A DNA stretch of 64,000 nt from CAZAMB01 sp964486335 (lineage in GTDB: Bacteria; Planctomycetota; Phycisphaerae; UBA1845): contig CAZAMB010000008.1 of NCBI GenBank assembly GCA_964486335.1, positions 124,001-188,000 of the forward strand. The letters run 5' to 3'. This document shows, piece after piece, positions 42,575-51,511 of the stretch. Position 1 is the first letter of the stretch; each line of letters opens with the position of its first letter. The position numbers and the translations under genes were made by a program. A model generated the notes under the pieces. That model saw nothing but the letters and a program-made list of their open reading frames with translations, ran no database searches and was not told the origin of the DNA.

Positions 42575-43735
42575 TCAGCTCTTGACCCGACGTCTAAACC
42601 TCACAATCGGCGGAGGTGTCCAGCCCTTCGGACTCCGACACCGCGAAACAACCGATAGCGGCATGAACAGCACAAGCAGAGCCTCTCCTCCGACCACGCC
42701 GCACGGCAACCTTCGCCGCACGAAGGCAGGCGATTCTAAATCCGGCTGGCTCACCATGGCACGACTCGCAATCGCTTCGTTGATGGCCCGTTCAACGGGC
42801 TCACCCTTCGCCCCCGGAATTCCCGCTTCGATGAACTCCGCCAATTCGGCAAATGGACGCCCCATGACCACGGCTGCGCCGACGCCGTCGGGCGTGCCGC
42901 GAATCCTCGCTTCCAATCGCGCGATCACGCCGATCGCCTCATCCGCCATCGCGGAATAACGATACGAAAACCGTTGCTCCGGGACCGCGAAGATCATCAG
43001 GATTCCCTGTTCGCTAACCTCCCGCAAGGCGTCAACCGAGATTTGGTCCACGCCTCGTTCGGCCAACTCGGCCACTTCAATCTCATCAAACTGTATGGAC
43101 CCCGAGGTCGTTGTCTCAACAACCCGCCCCACTCCCCGCAGATTCACGCCTGTTTGAAAGAGCGGGTTTTGGATTCCATCGCGCGCCACCTCGAAGTGGA
43201 CTTCACATTCCAAGCCAGCCAGGTCCGCATCGCCACGAGTCGCCCAGACAACGATCGCCCCGCTGAGGAAGACACTACTTTCAAACTCGCGCGCGCCGGT
43301 TGCCTCGAAGGAAACCTCCGACCGCGAGAACCTCAGCGTTCTGGCCTCTTCAACGGCCGCTGTTACTCGATAGGAAACCGACTCGTCGTTCGAATAACAG
43401 GCTGCCTCCACCGTGAGTTCTTCCGGATTGGGCTGGTCGAGGCGCGTCGGATCGGCGAAGCCGCCCAAACCAAACCCGCGTGCCACAGGTTGACCCGAAA
43501 GATCAGTGGAGACAATGTCCGACAGGGCACTCATTGGGATGTTGCCTCCGTCGACATCTCGCGACTCCGAGTCCTCGCTGAACGACGCCGGCTCGGAATC
43601 GATCAGCTCCTGAACCGTCGTCGAGACCCTCGCGTCCAGCGATACGATTTCCGCCGCGCCGCGCGAGACCATGACGCCGACGACAATCACGGACGCCGTC
43701 CAAAACGGTTTACCACACAAACTGCGAATGCTCAT
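42575..43735 (-). CDS. Secreted protein of unknown function with C-terminal hydrophobic tail
   Basis: 386 residues from ATG 43735 with GAGGGA eight bases upstream. The signal peptide is about 25 residues (FWTASVIVVGVMVSRGAAE). The body is beta-rich and acidic, without recognised motif. Near the C-terminus a stretch with CGVVGGEALLVLFMPLSVVS is followed by basic residues, reminiscent of a C-terminal sorting signal (hydrophobic helix plus Arg cluster), but it is not a clear match to PEP-CTERM. The gene stands alone, convergent with purD. Confidence 0.6.
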   Translation of the reverse strand: MSIRSLCGKPFWTASVIVVGVMVSRGAAEIVSLDARVSTTVQELIDSEPASFSEDSESRDVDGGNIPMSALSDIVSTDLSGQPVARGFGLGGFADPTRLDQPNPEELTVEAACYSNDESVSYRVTAAVEEARTLRFSRSEVSFEATGAREFESSVFLSGAIVVWATRGDADLAGLECEVHFEVARDGIQNPLFQTGVNLRGVGRVVETTTSGSIQFDEIEVAELAERGVDQISVDALREVSEQGILMIFAVPEQRFSYRYSAMADEAIGVIARLEARIRGTPDGVGAAVVMGRPFAELAEFIEAGIPGAKGEPVERAINEAIASRAMVSQPDLESPAFVRRRLPCGVVGGEALLVLFMPLSVVSRCRSPKGWTPPPIVRFRRRVKS

Positions 43736-44018
43736 GATGAGTCCCTCATGCGCGCGGCGAATTCTAAGTAGGAATGCAGAGGGAACGAACCATGGCGAAC
43801 CGCGGGCTTCAGCCCGCGCGGACCCGGCGCACAAGTCAACCGACGGATTTCATGGTTCGGCCCGTACCGATTGGGTAAGTCATTCTGCGTTCCTACCTGG
43901 CTGCGCGATCGACTTCAAATCGCCTCGGGGGAGATGTCGCATTCTATCTTCCGGCAACTGAAAAATCGAGCCGTCTCTCGGAGAATGAACAAGGATTCAC
44001 GAAAACGATGACCTGAAT
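43736..44018. other. Intergenic region with dispersed palindrome
   Basis: About 280 bases without a gene. It contains one copy of the CGCG-RRC-TTCA-GYY-CGCG palindrome at 43794-43824. Nothing else was recognised. Confidence 0.5.
43794..43824. repeat. Dispersed REP-like palindrome, GC variant
   Basis: CGCGGGC-TTCA-GCCCGCG, flanked by GGCGAAC and GGACC. It matches the 22.7-kb and 50.2-kb copies except that two A-T pairs are replaced by G-C pairs on both arms. Confidence 0.75.
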
Positions 44019-44609
44019 CTACCCCGCACAAAGGGCAATGGCCGGTGTCGCTCCAAGCGCCGCATCCACCGGTTGGACGACCCAATTCGGGTTGGCCATC
44101 AAGTCCACACTGGCGTCAGAAGATCGCGTTCGAAGAAGTCCGGCAAGTTCATGAAACGAACGGTTCAGCAGCGGATGCACTCCTCCCGGACAAATCTCGG
44201 CAAGGGGTTCCAATGCAAACAGCCGTTCGTGAAGCAACGCATGCGGCAGGATGAGTTCCGACGAATTCAGTACCAGACCATCCCAATGGAGAATGTCAAG
44301 ATCAATCACTCGCGGCCCCCAGTGCAGGTCGCGCGTGCGGCCCAGACCCGTTTCAATCGACTGGAGCTCCGTCAACAGCCCCAACGGCGACAGCTCCGTC
44401 GAGATCCGCAACACCGAATTCAGAAAAAACGCCTGACCGACCGTCCCTCCCACCGGACTGGTTTCATACAAAGACGACGTACCGTTGACGGGATTCCAAC
44501 TGACACCCGGCAACCTGGAAATGGCCCAGGCGGCCCGACGCAGGTTCGCCTCCCGTTGACCCAGATTCGCACCCAAACCGATAAACACGGCCATTTCGTC
44601 AGACACCAT
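44019..44609 (-). CDS. folK: 2-amino-4-hydroxy-6-hydroxymethyldihydropteridine pyrophosphokinase
   Basis: Folate-pathway enzyme of 196 residues that pyrophosphorylates hydroxymethyldihydropterin. Family motifs are clear: VFIGLGANLGQREANLRRA, SSLYETSPVG, QAFFLNSVLRI, then ETGLGRTRDLHWGPRVIDLDIL and LPHALLHERLFALEPL. The start at 44609 is tentative: homology begins at the ATG at 44594, while the frame is open to 44657. The C-terminal 40 residues extend beyond the usual enzyme. No other folate gene is near. Confidence 0.93.
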   Translation of the reverse strand: MVSDEMAVFIGLGANLGQREANLRRAAWAISRLPGVSWNPVNGTSSLYETSPVGGTVGQAFFLNSVLRISTELSPLGLLTELQSIETGLGRTRDLHWGPRVIDLDILHWDGLVLNSSELILPHALLHERLFALEPLAEICPGGVHPLLNRSFHELAGLLRTRSSDASVDLMANPNWVVQPVDAALGATPAIALCAG

Positions 44610-44738
44610 TTTCTTCGTGCAATGCGACTTTCGCTCAACTATCATTCGGGCATTCACTCGGTTAGAAACGATCTCCGCTTGCCCCTGGCGGGTGGATTAA
44701 CCGGATTCTCGCCGGGCTGCAAGTGGGAGATCCAAATC

Positions 44739-45716
44739 ATGTCCGAAATCCCTACCGCGATTCCCGTCCCATTCGATCGGGACGTCGCGTGTATCTACTG
44801 CGGGTACAACCTCCGAGGCCTCTCCTTCGACGGCCGATGTCCCGAATGCGGCGCCGCAATCAACGTCGCTTCGCGCGGCGATCTTCTGCGATACGCAGAC
44901 CCTGCGTGGCTCGCCCGCCTGCGATTCGGTACGACGCTGAAACTCTGGAATATTTTAGCGACGATAACGATCGGCATTGTTGGAGGCCTGGTCGGCAACT
45001 GGCTTTTCACCTCAGGCGGCGCATTTGTCATCGAAGCGGTCTTGGCGTCCATGGCCGGACTGCTCGGCCTCTGGGCAACTTTCGCGGTCACGACTCAGGA
45101 GCCGCGGATATCGCTCCGGGAAGATCCCGTGACGCTAAGAAAGGTGATTCGCGCATGCGCGATGGCCGGTTGGATCGGAGCGATTGTCCAGCAAACCATC
45201 GGAACCCCTCAGAAATGGTCGGCGGGGCGTTTCGACATGATCGGTGTATTCATCAGCGTAACGTGCGGTACGGCAAGAATCGTCACGATGGTTGGCGAGT
45301 TGGTTTACCTTCGCCGTTTCGCCCTTCGCATTCCCGACCTTCGACTGGCCAAATCCACGAGGTTTCTCATCTGGGCTATTCCGGCGTCCGCGTTGGCCGC
45401 CGGAATCCTCGTGTTTGCCTTCATGTTCCTTTCGAAGACGGTGCCGCCACCGGCGCCCGTTTCAGCGCCTATCGGGGCCCCCATCTCCGGGGTCGTCGCC
45501 ACAACCACCCCGGCCGGCGGTACGCCAATCCCAATGGGAGCAACCGTTTACGCCATCCTCGGTGGTGGGGCATGTGTTTTCGGCCTGGCCTATCTCGTGT
45601 TCTCTATTTGGTACGTCGTGTTGCTGTTCCGTTATCGCAACGCATTTCGCGACGCCGCCGTTGAGTCGCGGGCGTTGGCGGTCGATGCTGCCCGAACCGA
45701 TCCCCCTCCTGTTTGA
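44739..45716 (+). CDS. Zinc-ribbon multi-pass membrane protein, unknown function
   Basis: 325 residues from ATG 44739 with TGGGAGA upstream; an open frame extends further upstream but runs antisense through folK and is not credible. The N-terminus holds a double-CxxC zinc ribbon (CIYCGYNLRGL then CPECGAAI), followed by about six hydrophobic segments and a Pro/Ala/Thr-rich loop around 245-280. Such zinc-ribbon membrane proteins are common and uncharacterised in planctomycetes. Confidence 0.75.
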   Translation: MSEIPTAIPVPFDRDVACIYCGYNLRGLSFDGRCPECGAAINVASRGDLLRYADPAWLARLRFGTTLKLWNILATITIGIVGGLVGNWLFTSGGAFVIEAVLASMAGLLGLWATFAVTTQEPRISLREDPVTLRKVIRACAMAGWIGAIVQQTIGTPQKWSAGRFDMIGVFISVTCGTARIVTMVGELVYLRRFALRIPDLRLAKSTRFLIWAIPASALAAGILVFAFMFLSKTVPPPAPVSAPIGAPISGVVATTTPAGGTPIPMGATVYAILGGGACVFGLAYLVFSIWYVVLLFRYRNAFRDAAVESRALAVDAARTDPPPV

Positions 45717-45727
45717 AGTGGACTGAC

Positions 45728-45781
45728 CAAAAAACAAAACCCGCCGCGTCGACGTCCATCCGGGACAGCCGACGCAGCGGG
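45728..45781 (-). terminator. Intrinsic terminator after the CPBP protease gene
   Basis: On the minus strand, CCCGC-T-GCGTCG pairs with CGACGC-G-GCGGG (one mismatch), with an inner GTCC/GGAC helix, followed by TTTTGTTTTTT. A classic Rho-independent terminator for the minus-strand genes ending at 45978. Confidence 0.75.
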
Positions 45782-45977
45782 CATGTGTTGGCCTGCCTTG
45801 GCCGAGGGAGGAGGTTAGGAACACAAAGGCTTCTCGTATCGTTCCACCTCTTTATACGCATCCAATCCTCAGATGTTGCGTCTCGGTTTTGTAACGGCGA
45901 TTTCGTCGGCCATTCGTGCACCGCAGGCCCAGACAACTGGCAGGGTACGAGCAAGCAGGTGACGCGCCGGAAACGAA

Positions 45978-46826
45978 TCAATGCGTCGGCAGTCGACCGA
46001 TCGCATCCCAAACGAGCGTTTTCAAATTGAATGCCGCATGAACGGCGATCGGGACGATCAGCGCCCCGGTTCGCTGGTAAGCGATCCCCAGCAACACCCC
46101 CAGGAAAGTCAACGCGAGAATCGCGTGCGGCTGCGACGCATGAACCAGGCCGAATGCGACGGCTCCCAGGACAATCGCGATTCGCCGATCCCCGGTTACA
46201 TTCAACATCGTGTTCTGCAGAATCCCGCGAAAAAACAGCTCCTCCGCCGCCGGTGCGATCATCACCGCGCCCGCCCACAGCCCAACCGCCACGCCAAGAG
46301 ATGTGCGCTCATCCTGAAGCGCGCGAAGCGTGGTATGCGCGGAAACATCAAAGGTCGGGTCGAAACGCAGAATGGTCCAGACCGTCGCTCCATGGACCAA
46401 TGGGCAAAGAGCCAGGGCAACGATCGTCATCCCAAGGAAATTCTTCGCGAGGGACGATTTCGTTTTCGTTGACAATCCGAAGAGAAAGGGCCGGAAACCG
46501 TTGGTGATCCGCGATCCTGCAATCCAAAGACATCCCACGCCGCCGATCAACTGCGCCGCGCTGTTGGCCCACCACCCATCCGCCGTGCCGCCGTCCGCCA
46601 CTTCGCCGACCAGCGGCGACAACGAAAGCAACGCCATCAAATAGACCGCCATGGCCGCCAGCACGGCGTCCTCGCGAAATCCGCCGACCTCAATGCCCTC
46701 CCCGACAACGGTCGATGGAACGTCACACCTTGCCCAACCCAAGCCTACGACCGCGGCGATGGATACCCCGCCGACCACGATCAGCCAATCCGCGATCGAT
46801 TGCAGCATGACAATCATGGTGACCAC
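45978..46826 (-). CDS. CPBP-family intramembrane glutamic endopeptidase
   Basis: 282 residues, about eight hydrophobic segments. The catalytic motifs of the CPBP (Rce1/ABI) family are visible: EELFFRGIL near 195-203, FGLVHASQ near 225-232 and a final VHAAFN near 263-268. Members cleave prenylated or membrane substrates or confer bacteriocin self-immunity; the substrate here is unknown. It lies 103 bases after the RnfD-like gene and may be in the same transcript. Confidence 0.88.
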   Translation of the reverse strand: MVTMIVMLQSIADWLIVVGGVSIAAVVGLGWARCDVPSTVVGEGIEVGGFREDAVLAAMAVYLMALLSLSPLVGEVADGGTADGWWANSAAQLIGGVGCLWIAGSRITNGFRPFLFGLSTKTKSSLAKNFLGMTIVALALCPLVHGATVWTILRFDPTFDVSAHTTLRALQDERTSLGVAVGLWAGAVMIAPAAEELFFRGILQNTMLNVTGDRRIAIVLGAVAFGLVHASQPHAILALTFLGVLLGIAYQRTGALIVPIAVHAAFNLKTLVWDAIGRLPTH

Positions 46827-46929
46827 GCCGGCATACCAATTCGACCCGATGGCCGCCGCCCCCAGCGCGAAGTCCGATCGTCAAAGCTACCATCCCCGAA
46901 CATTTGGTTTCCAGCGAATCCGCAATCGT

Positions 46930-47838
46930 TCATCGGCCGCTCGAGCTTGTGGAAACTTCGCTAACGGATGTTGGCTTGGCCCGCACCGTCCAGCGCAACA
47001 ACCGCCAGTGGTCGGCCTCTTCGATGCCCGCGCGGGCCGCTGCGGCCCGCATGATCGGAAGGATCGCCGTATGCAGGAACAGCGCATAAAACATCGAGTA
47101 TCGAATCTCCATGAACCGCAGGATTCCGTCCAGCACAGCAATGGAAATCCCCCATGCGATCCGTCCCCGCCGCGTCGGCGGCGATGTCTTCGGATCGGGC
47201 ATCATGACAAACGTGAACAACGCGAATTCGGCGCCCGTCATCGGCCCGATGGCGAACACCAGTCCGCCCTGCCCCAGTGCCATGCGCAAAAGCCCCATGA
47301 AAACGTAGCCTGTCAACCACGAAAACGCGAGGTCCAGTCGATTGATCCGCCACATCATCGTCATGCCCAGGATCAGAATGACCACGGCGATTCGATAGTC
47401 CGCCCCCCACTGCGAACCCGGCGAAATGCTCGCCACCCCGTGACCGAACAGGAGAATCATCACGATGGCGAAATTGGACGGATTAAAAAAATGACGCTTC
47501 GAGTCGCGGATTAGATATTTGGATAGAATCCCCCACACCGAGGCCACCACATACACTCGCCAGTCATTGCTTTCCACGAGGATGACTATGCTGATGCCCG
47601 TCAGGTAGGCGCTCAGCGGAAGCGCGATCTGTCGAAACAAAATCAAAATCAGAAGAAAATCCAGCAGGCACGCCGCGCCAATCGCAGCCGCAAGATCAAC
47701 CGGATTCCGGTTGAAGAAATAAACCGTCTGTCCAAGAATGACCCACAGCGTCACCGCCGCCGAATTCATGATTCGCGGATCCTTCAGGCTCGGTGTCACG
47801 AACGTCAAACCGGATTGTTTTTCCGCAATGGAGTTCAT
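46930..47838 (-). CDS. RnfD/NqrB-like (UnbU-like) membrane protein
   Basis: 302 residues with about nine membrane segments. The central motif SKYLIRDSKRHFFNPSNFAI, preceded by LTGISIVILV, is the flavin-binding-type loop seen in the NQR2/RnfD/RnfE family and in UnbU proteins of enediyne clusters. No other Rnf or Nqr subunit is nearby, so it is unlikely to be part of a complete ion pump. It starts 16 bases after the TPR gene, which suggests one operon. Confidence 0.7.
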   Translation of the reverse strand: MNSIAEKQSGLTFVTPSLKDPRIMNSAAVTLWVILGQTVYFFNRNPVDLAAAIGAACLLDFLLILILFRQIALPLSAYLTGISIVILVESNDWRVYVVASVWGILSKYLIRDSKRHFFNPSNFAIVMILLFGHGVASISPGSQWGADYRIAVVILILGMTMMWRINRLDLAFSWLTGYVFMGLLRMALGQGGLVFAIGPMTGAEFALFTFVMMPDPKTSPPTRRGRIAWGISIAVLDGILRFMEIRYSMFYALFLHTAILPIMRAAAARAGIEEADHWRLLRWTVRAKPTSVSEVSTSSSGR

Positions 47839-47854
47839 ATTCCCGCAATCCGCG

Positions 47855-48913
47855 TCAGTTCCACATCAGCGCAAGGTCCGTCATCGGATGGTCCAGCGCC
47901 GACCGTGCACGGTCCAGTTCCTCTTCCAGTCGATCCAGGATATCCTCGTCGCCCCATCCGTATCGACGACGAACAGCCTGCTGAAGATCATCGTCATGGC
48001 ACAGGTTTTGCGCGATCTGCCACCACGATCTCGCGACACCGAATCGGCCTGCCTTCACATACGCATCACCCAGCGAAATCGCCAGCGAAGCCTGAAGCCG
48101 ATCGGAGCCGACGCCGACCTTTCGCCCGATGGCCACGCACAAGCCAATATCCCGTGCCGCCGCATCCGGAGGCGTCTTGTCCGCTTCAGGCCAGACCAGC
48201 CGCGCCGGACGGTGCAGATGATTCAATCCTCGCGCGAACAGCGCGGGCACATAATCTTCATTCCCGTTTTCAATCACGTCCGTCAGTATCTTCACCGCTT
48301 CCACGCTCGACGGCGCTTTGATCTCCAACGCGGGGAACAAGAGCATTTCGTCGACCCAAGCGAGTGCCAATTGCAACTTTGTTTCACGTGAAGGGTGAGT
48401 GGCGACCAGCTCCTCAAGGAACGCAATCGGTTGACGATCCAGATGCGGCGGAAACCTCGGAGTCAATTCTCCGCGACCCCGCGCTTCGTTCAGAAAACCT
48501 CGGCGAAGCCGAAAAACCTCCATGCGGTAGGCATTGGCCAGTACAAGATCACCGGGAGCGTTTCGCACACCCTCCCGCATGGTCTCCAGCCCAAGAGCCG
48601 TTTCACCGGCGGCCAGGTAATTGATTCCGGTTCGAACTCTCCATGCAGGAATCATTGCGGAATCATCCGGTCCCCGACTCGACAAGAGTTCGGCGGAATC
48701 GGGCCTTGCTCGAACGAACTTGTCCATCTCGGCGGCGTGTTCAAGACCTGACAGCCCCGCCGATGCAATCGTGACGCCGCTCGAAACCGCGGGCAGGCCG
48801 AGCAAGCCGACACGCGACCACGCGAATATCGCCGTCAACGCCACGACCACGACGACGGAAACCGTCGTCATTCTTGTGCGGCGCTTTGAACGTTCGGCGA
48901 CACCGAGAGGCAT
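47855..48913 (-). CDS. Membrane-anchored TPR-like protein
   Basis: 352 residues from ATG 48913, which has GGAG ten bases upstream; the frame continues to 48985 without supporting signals. One N-terminal membrane helix (VSVVVVVALTAIFAW) is followed by helical repeats of TPR type, for example TGINYLAAGETALGLETMREGVRNAPGD and AISLGDAYVKAGRFGVARSWW. Probably periplasmic. It is coupled to the RnfD/UnbU-like gene; in other bacteria UnbU-like proteins also sit with repeat-containing partners. Function unknown. Confidence 0.65.
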   Translation of the reverse strand: MPLGVAERSKRRTRMTTVSVVVVVALTAIFAWSRVGLLGLPAVSSGVTIASAGLSGLEHAAEMDKFVRARPDSAELLSSRGPDDSAMIPAWRVRTGINYLAAGETALGLETMREGVRNAPGDLVLANAYRMEVFRLRRGFLNEARGRGELTPRFPPHLDRQPIAFLEELVATHPSRETKLQLALAWVDEMLLFPALEIKAPSSVEAVKILTDVIENGNEDYVPALFARGLNHLHRPARLVWPEADKTPPDAAARDIGLCVAIGRKVGVGSDRLQASLAISLGDAYVKAGRFGVARSWWQIAQNLCHDDDLQQAVRRRYGWGDEDILDRLEEELDRARSALDHPMTDLALMWN

Positions 48914-49083
48914 TGAACGTGCGTCTCCACAACAGATGAAGCCGGACGACCAGGGCTTTGGAGCGAAAGCGACCGTGCGACTCACTGTGCAACCGGTAGG
49001 ATATCAAGAATCGTGGATGTCGGCCAGCCGAACAAGACGCGACAACCGAAAACTGTCAACAACGCTGAGTGCTCAATCGGTTT

Positions 49084-49449
49084 TCATGCGCCTGACGAAA
49101 ACGGATCGTGTACGACGGCCTGTCCGCAATACATGCAGCTCGGAAACCGCCGAGCGATGGTCCGTCCGCACTTCGGACACGCCACCGCGCTCTTCCGCAC
49201 CCGGCCGTCGAGCTTCCCATCGCTCAGATCGATATCGTTCATACGCCGAACCAGATCCTCGTCGGTCAGCTCGAGCTTCTCGCGGAACAGCGACCACATC
49301 GCCTCGCACGCCAGCAACACGCGATCGATTCGACCCGCCGCCTCCATCACATCGTTTCGGGCACGCCGCGCATCGCCGGCGGCACTGGCCGCATCAAGCG
49401 CTCCACCCGTCAACGGCTCAATCCCCCCTCCCCAGAAAATCGGCATCAT
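49084..49449 (-). CDS. Small zinc-ribbon protein of unknown function
   Basis: 121 residues. An N-terminal helical region (about 15-75) is followed by a CPKCGRTI and CMYCGQAV zinc ribbon (about 90-108). No signal peptide. It begins 33 bases after the stop of the SDR gene and may be co-transcribed with it. Such small planctomycete proteins have no assigned role. Confidence 0.7.
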   Translation of the reverse strand: MMPIFWGGGIEPLTGGALDAASAAGDARRARNDVMEAAGRIDRVLLACEAMWSLFREKLELTDEDLVRRMNDIDLSDGKLDGRVRKSAVACPKCGRTIARRFPSCMYCGQAVVHDPFSSGA

Positions 49450-49482
49450 CGGCTTTCTCTCCTGTGCATTGACTGTCCGCCG

Positions 49483-50190
49483 TCAATCACCCTGTTTTCG
49501 CACGAACACGGTTTGCCCCGTTGCATACCGACAAGCGGGCTGCGCAAGCGAATGCACCACGTCCGCCACGTCGCCCGGCTCCAGCGTATCTTTCTTTGGA
49601 AACTCGGGAAACGGACCACGCAGCATTTGCGTCTCCACGGCCCCCGGCGCCACCGCGAACACCCGAATGCCGACCGCCCGACCTTCCTCCGCCAACGCCT
49701 TGGTCCAGACGTTCACCCATGCCTTCGCCGCTCCATACGCCGCGAAACCTGGAAACGGATCGATCGAAGCGACCGACGAAATGTTGACGATCACTCCCCC
49801 GCCCTGAGTTCGCATGATCGGCCACGCCGCGCGACACGTCAGGTACGTCGCTCGCGCGTTCACCCGCCAGATCTCGTCAAACAATTCAGGCGTCAAATCC
49901 TCGATCGCGGCCAGCGGGGCGACCCCCGCACAATTCACCAGTACGTCCACTTGCCCCAGACGATCTCGAACGCCGGCGACCACGCGCTGAACGTCCTGCT
50001 CCGTTCCGACATCCCCGACCTGCACAAGGCATCGTCCGCCCGCTTGTTCGACGATCGATCGAGTTTCGTCCAACTCCGAAGCCGTTCGCGCCACCGCAGT
50101 CACGATCGATCCCGCGCCGGCAAACCGCTGGCACACGGCCCGTCCGATGCCGCGCCCGCCGCCCGTCACCAACACCACATGTTCCGCCAT
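49483..50190 (-). CDS. Short-chain dehydrogenase/reductase
   Basis: Classical SDR of 235 residues: cofactor motif TGGGRGIGRAV (about 9-19), NCAGVAPLA, catalytic Ser in IVNISSVAS, and YGAAK with the catalytic Tyr and Lys. Asp and Arg positions after the second strand (AVARTASEL) suggest NADP preference. The substrate is not predictable. The resemblance to 3-oxoacyl-ACP reductases is generic. Confidence 0.9.
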   Translation of the reverse strand: MAEHVVLVTGGGRGIGRAVCQRFAGAGSIVTAVARTASELDETRSIVEQAGGRCLVQVGDVGTEQDVQRVVAGVRDRLGQVDVLVNCAGVAPLAAIEDLTPELFDEIWRVNARATYLTCRAAWPIMRTQGGGVIVNISSVASIDPFPGFAAYGAAKAWVNVWTKALAEEGRAVGIRVFAVAPGAVETQMLRGPFPEFPKKDTLEPGDVADVVHSLAQPACRYATGQTVFVRKQGD

Positions 50191-50244
50191 GCGAATTCCT
50201 CGCGCGCCTCGCCGATCCCCTCGAGCAATCCCAATTCAATCGTA

Positions 50245-50272
50245 GCGAGCCGCGAACTTCAGTTCGCGCGGA
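50245..50272. repeat. Dispersed REP-like palindrome
   Basis: CGCGAAC-TTCA-GTTCGCG within a 28-base segment nearly identical to those at 22682 and 22767. It lies between the SDR and YgfZ genes. Confidence 0.75.
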
Positions 50273-50321
50273 CTCCCGAAGAGTTTGGCGGCTCATCCGC
50301 TACGCTGGCACGAGAAGCGTC

Positions 50322-51425
50322 CTAGTGCGCCGCCGATCCGACGAACGGCAGCGCCGCAATCTTGGCAAGACAGGACGAATCATCCTGCACAATGCGTACT
50401 TCTGCCCCAATCGCTGCCCTGGCCGACTTAACGTAGCCCATCCCGATCGTTCGCCCAAGTGCCACCGATCGGCACGAGCTCGTCACGTTCCCCAGCCGCT
50501 GATCGTCCAACCCTCGAATCTCCGCGCCCGCCGTCGGCACATCGCCTTCAATACTCAGTCCGCACAACAGCCGGGCCACCACCTTCCTCGCCCGCATCCG
50601 CTCCACAACTTCCTGTCCCAGGTAGCAGCCCTTCTGCACGCTCACCGCCCGTTCCATTTGCCCTGTTTCCGCGGGAAGCGCCTCGTCGGTGATCTCGCGC
50701 CCCGACCCTGGAATCCCGGACTCGATCCGACAGACCTGCACGGCCTCATCGCCGGCGGGAATGGCGCCTCCCGAATCGGTTAGCGCCCGCCAACACTCTG
50801 CCGCGCTCGGAGCGGGCACGAACAGCTCGACGCCGAACGATCCGCAATAATCGTGCCGAATGAAAGGAATCTCAACGCCTTGCCACGGCACTTGCGACAA
50901 TCCCAATGACGGCATCGTCGCGGCCTGCGGCGCGCCCAGCCCGGCCATCACCGCTCGACTCGCGTCGCCCGCCAATCCCAAACGAACGTATTCGTCGCTT
51001 CGATCCGCAACGCGCACGTCCTCCATGATGATGTACTTGTCGAAGTGCTTCCTGGCCGTCGCGAGGAATCCACGATCGAGATCGACCCAAACGCAGTCCT
51101 CGCGGACCAGAATGTTCAAGTCAAAAAGGATGCGCCCCTGAACGTTGAGCGCGAACGCATGCACACCTTCATTTCGCCCAAGGTTTTTGACCTGGTTCGT
51201 CGTCAGGTTGTGGAGCCACGTCGCGCGGTCCTTGCCGGTGATTTCCAGCAGCCCACGATAGGATCGATCGACGAGTCCCGCGCCGCTTCGCAGCGCGCGG
51301 TGCTCTCTTTCAAGGTCGACGTACCGCCCGACGACCTGCCGTCCGCTCCGCGTCGCGCTCGACGCACCGGCGGAAACGGCCGATTGCACAAATCGATCCC
51401 AGGATTCCAGTGAACGCTCGACCAT
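50322..51425 (-). CDS. ygfZ: YgfZ/GcvT-domain folate-binding protein
   Basis: 367 residues with the GcvT-like folate-binding fold (GLVDRSYRGLLEITGKDRATWLHNLTTN near residues 50-77). The YgfZ signature KGCYLGQEVVERM (near 264-276) carries the conserved cysteine. YgfZ helps maintain or assemble iron-sulphur clusters, as in tRNA MiaB. No other iron-sulphur assembly gene is nearby. Confidence 0.92.
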   Translation of the reverse strand: MVERSLESWDRFVQSAVSAGASSATRSGRQVVGRYVDLEREHRALRSGAGLVDRSYRGLLEITGKDRATWLHNLTTNQVKNLGRNEGVHAFALNVQGRILFDLNILVREDCVWVDLDRGFLATARKHFDKYIIMEDVRVADRSDEYVRLGLAGDASRAVMAGLGAPQAATMPSLGLSQVPWQGVEIPFIRHDYCGSFGVELFVPAPSAAECWRALTDSGGAIPAGDEAVQVCRIESGIPGSGREITDEALPAETGQMERAVSVQKGCYLGQEVVERMRARKVVARLLCGLSIEGDVPTAGAEIRGLDDQRLGNVTSSCRSVALGRTIGMGYVKSARAAIGAEVRIVQDDSSCLAKIAALPFVGSAAH

Positions 51426-51511
51426 CGCCGAATCATCTCTCTGGTCAAAGTCGAAAAGGACTCAGGATAGCAACTGTGCCATGAGCCACAACCTGACATG
51501 GGCGAATCCTT

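Noticed and set aside
44073..44738. Upstream extension of the zinc-ribbon membrane protein
   Set aside because: It lies antisense within folK, and the internal ATG at 44739 has a ribosome site and begins the conserved sequence.
46930..47838. Part of a complete Rnf or Nqr ion pump
   Set aside because: No other subunits are nearby and the neighbours are unrelated, so only a family-level call is supported.
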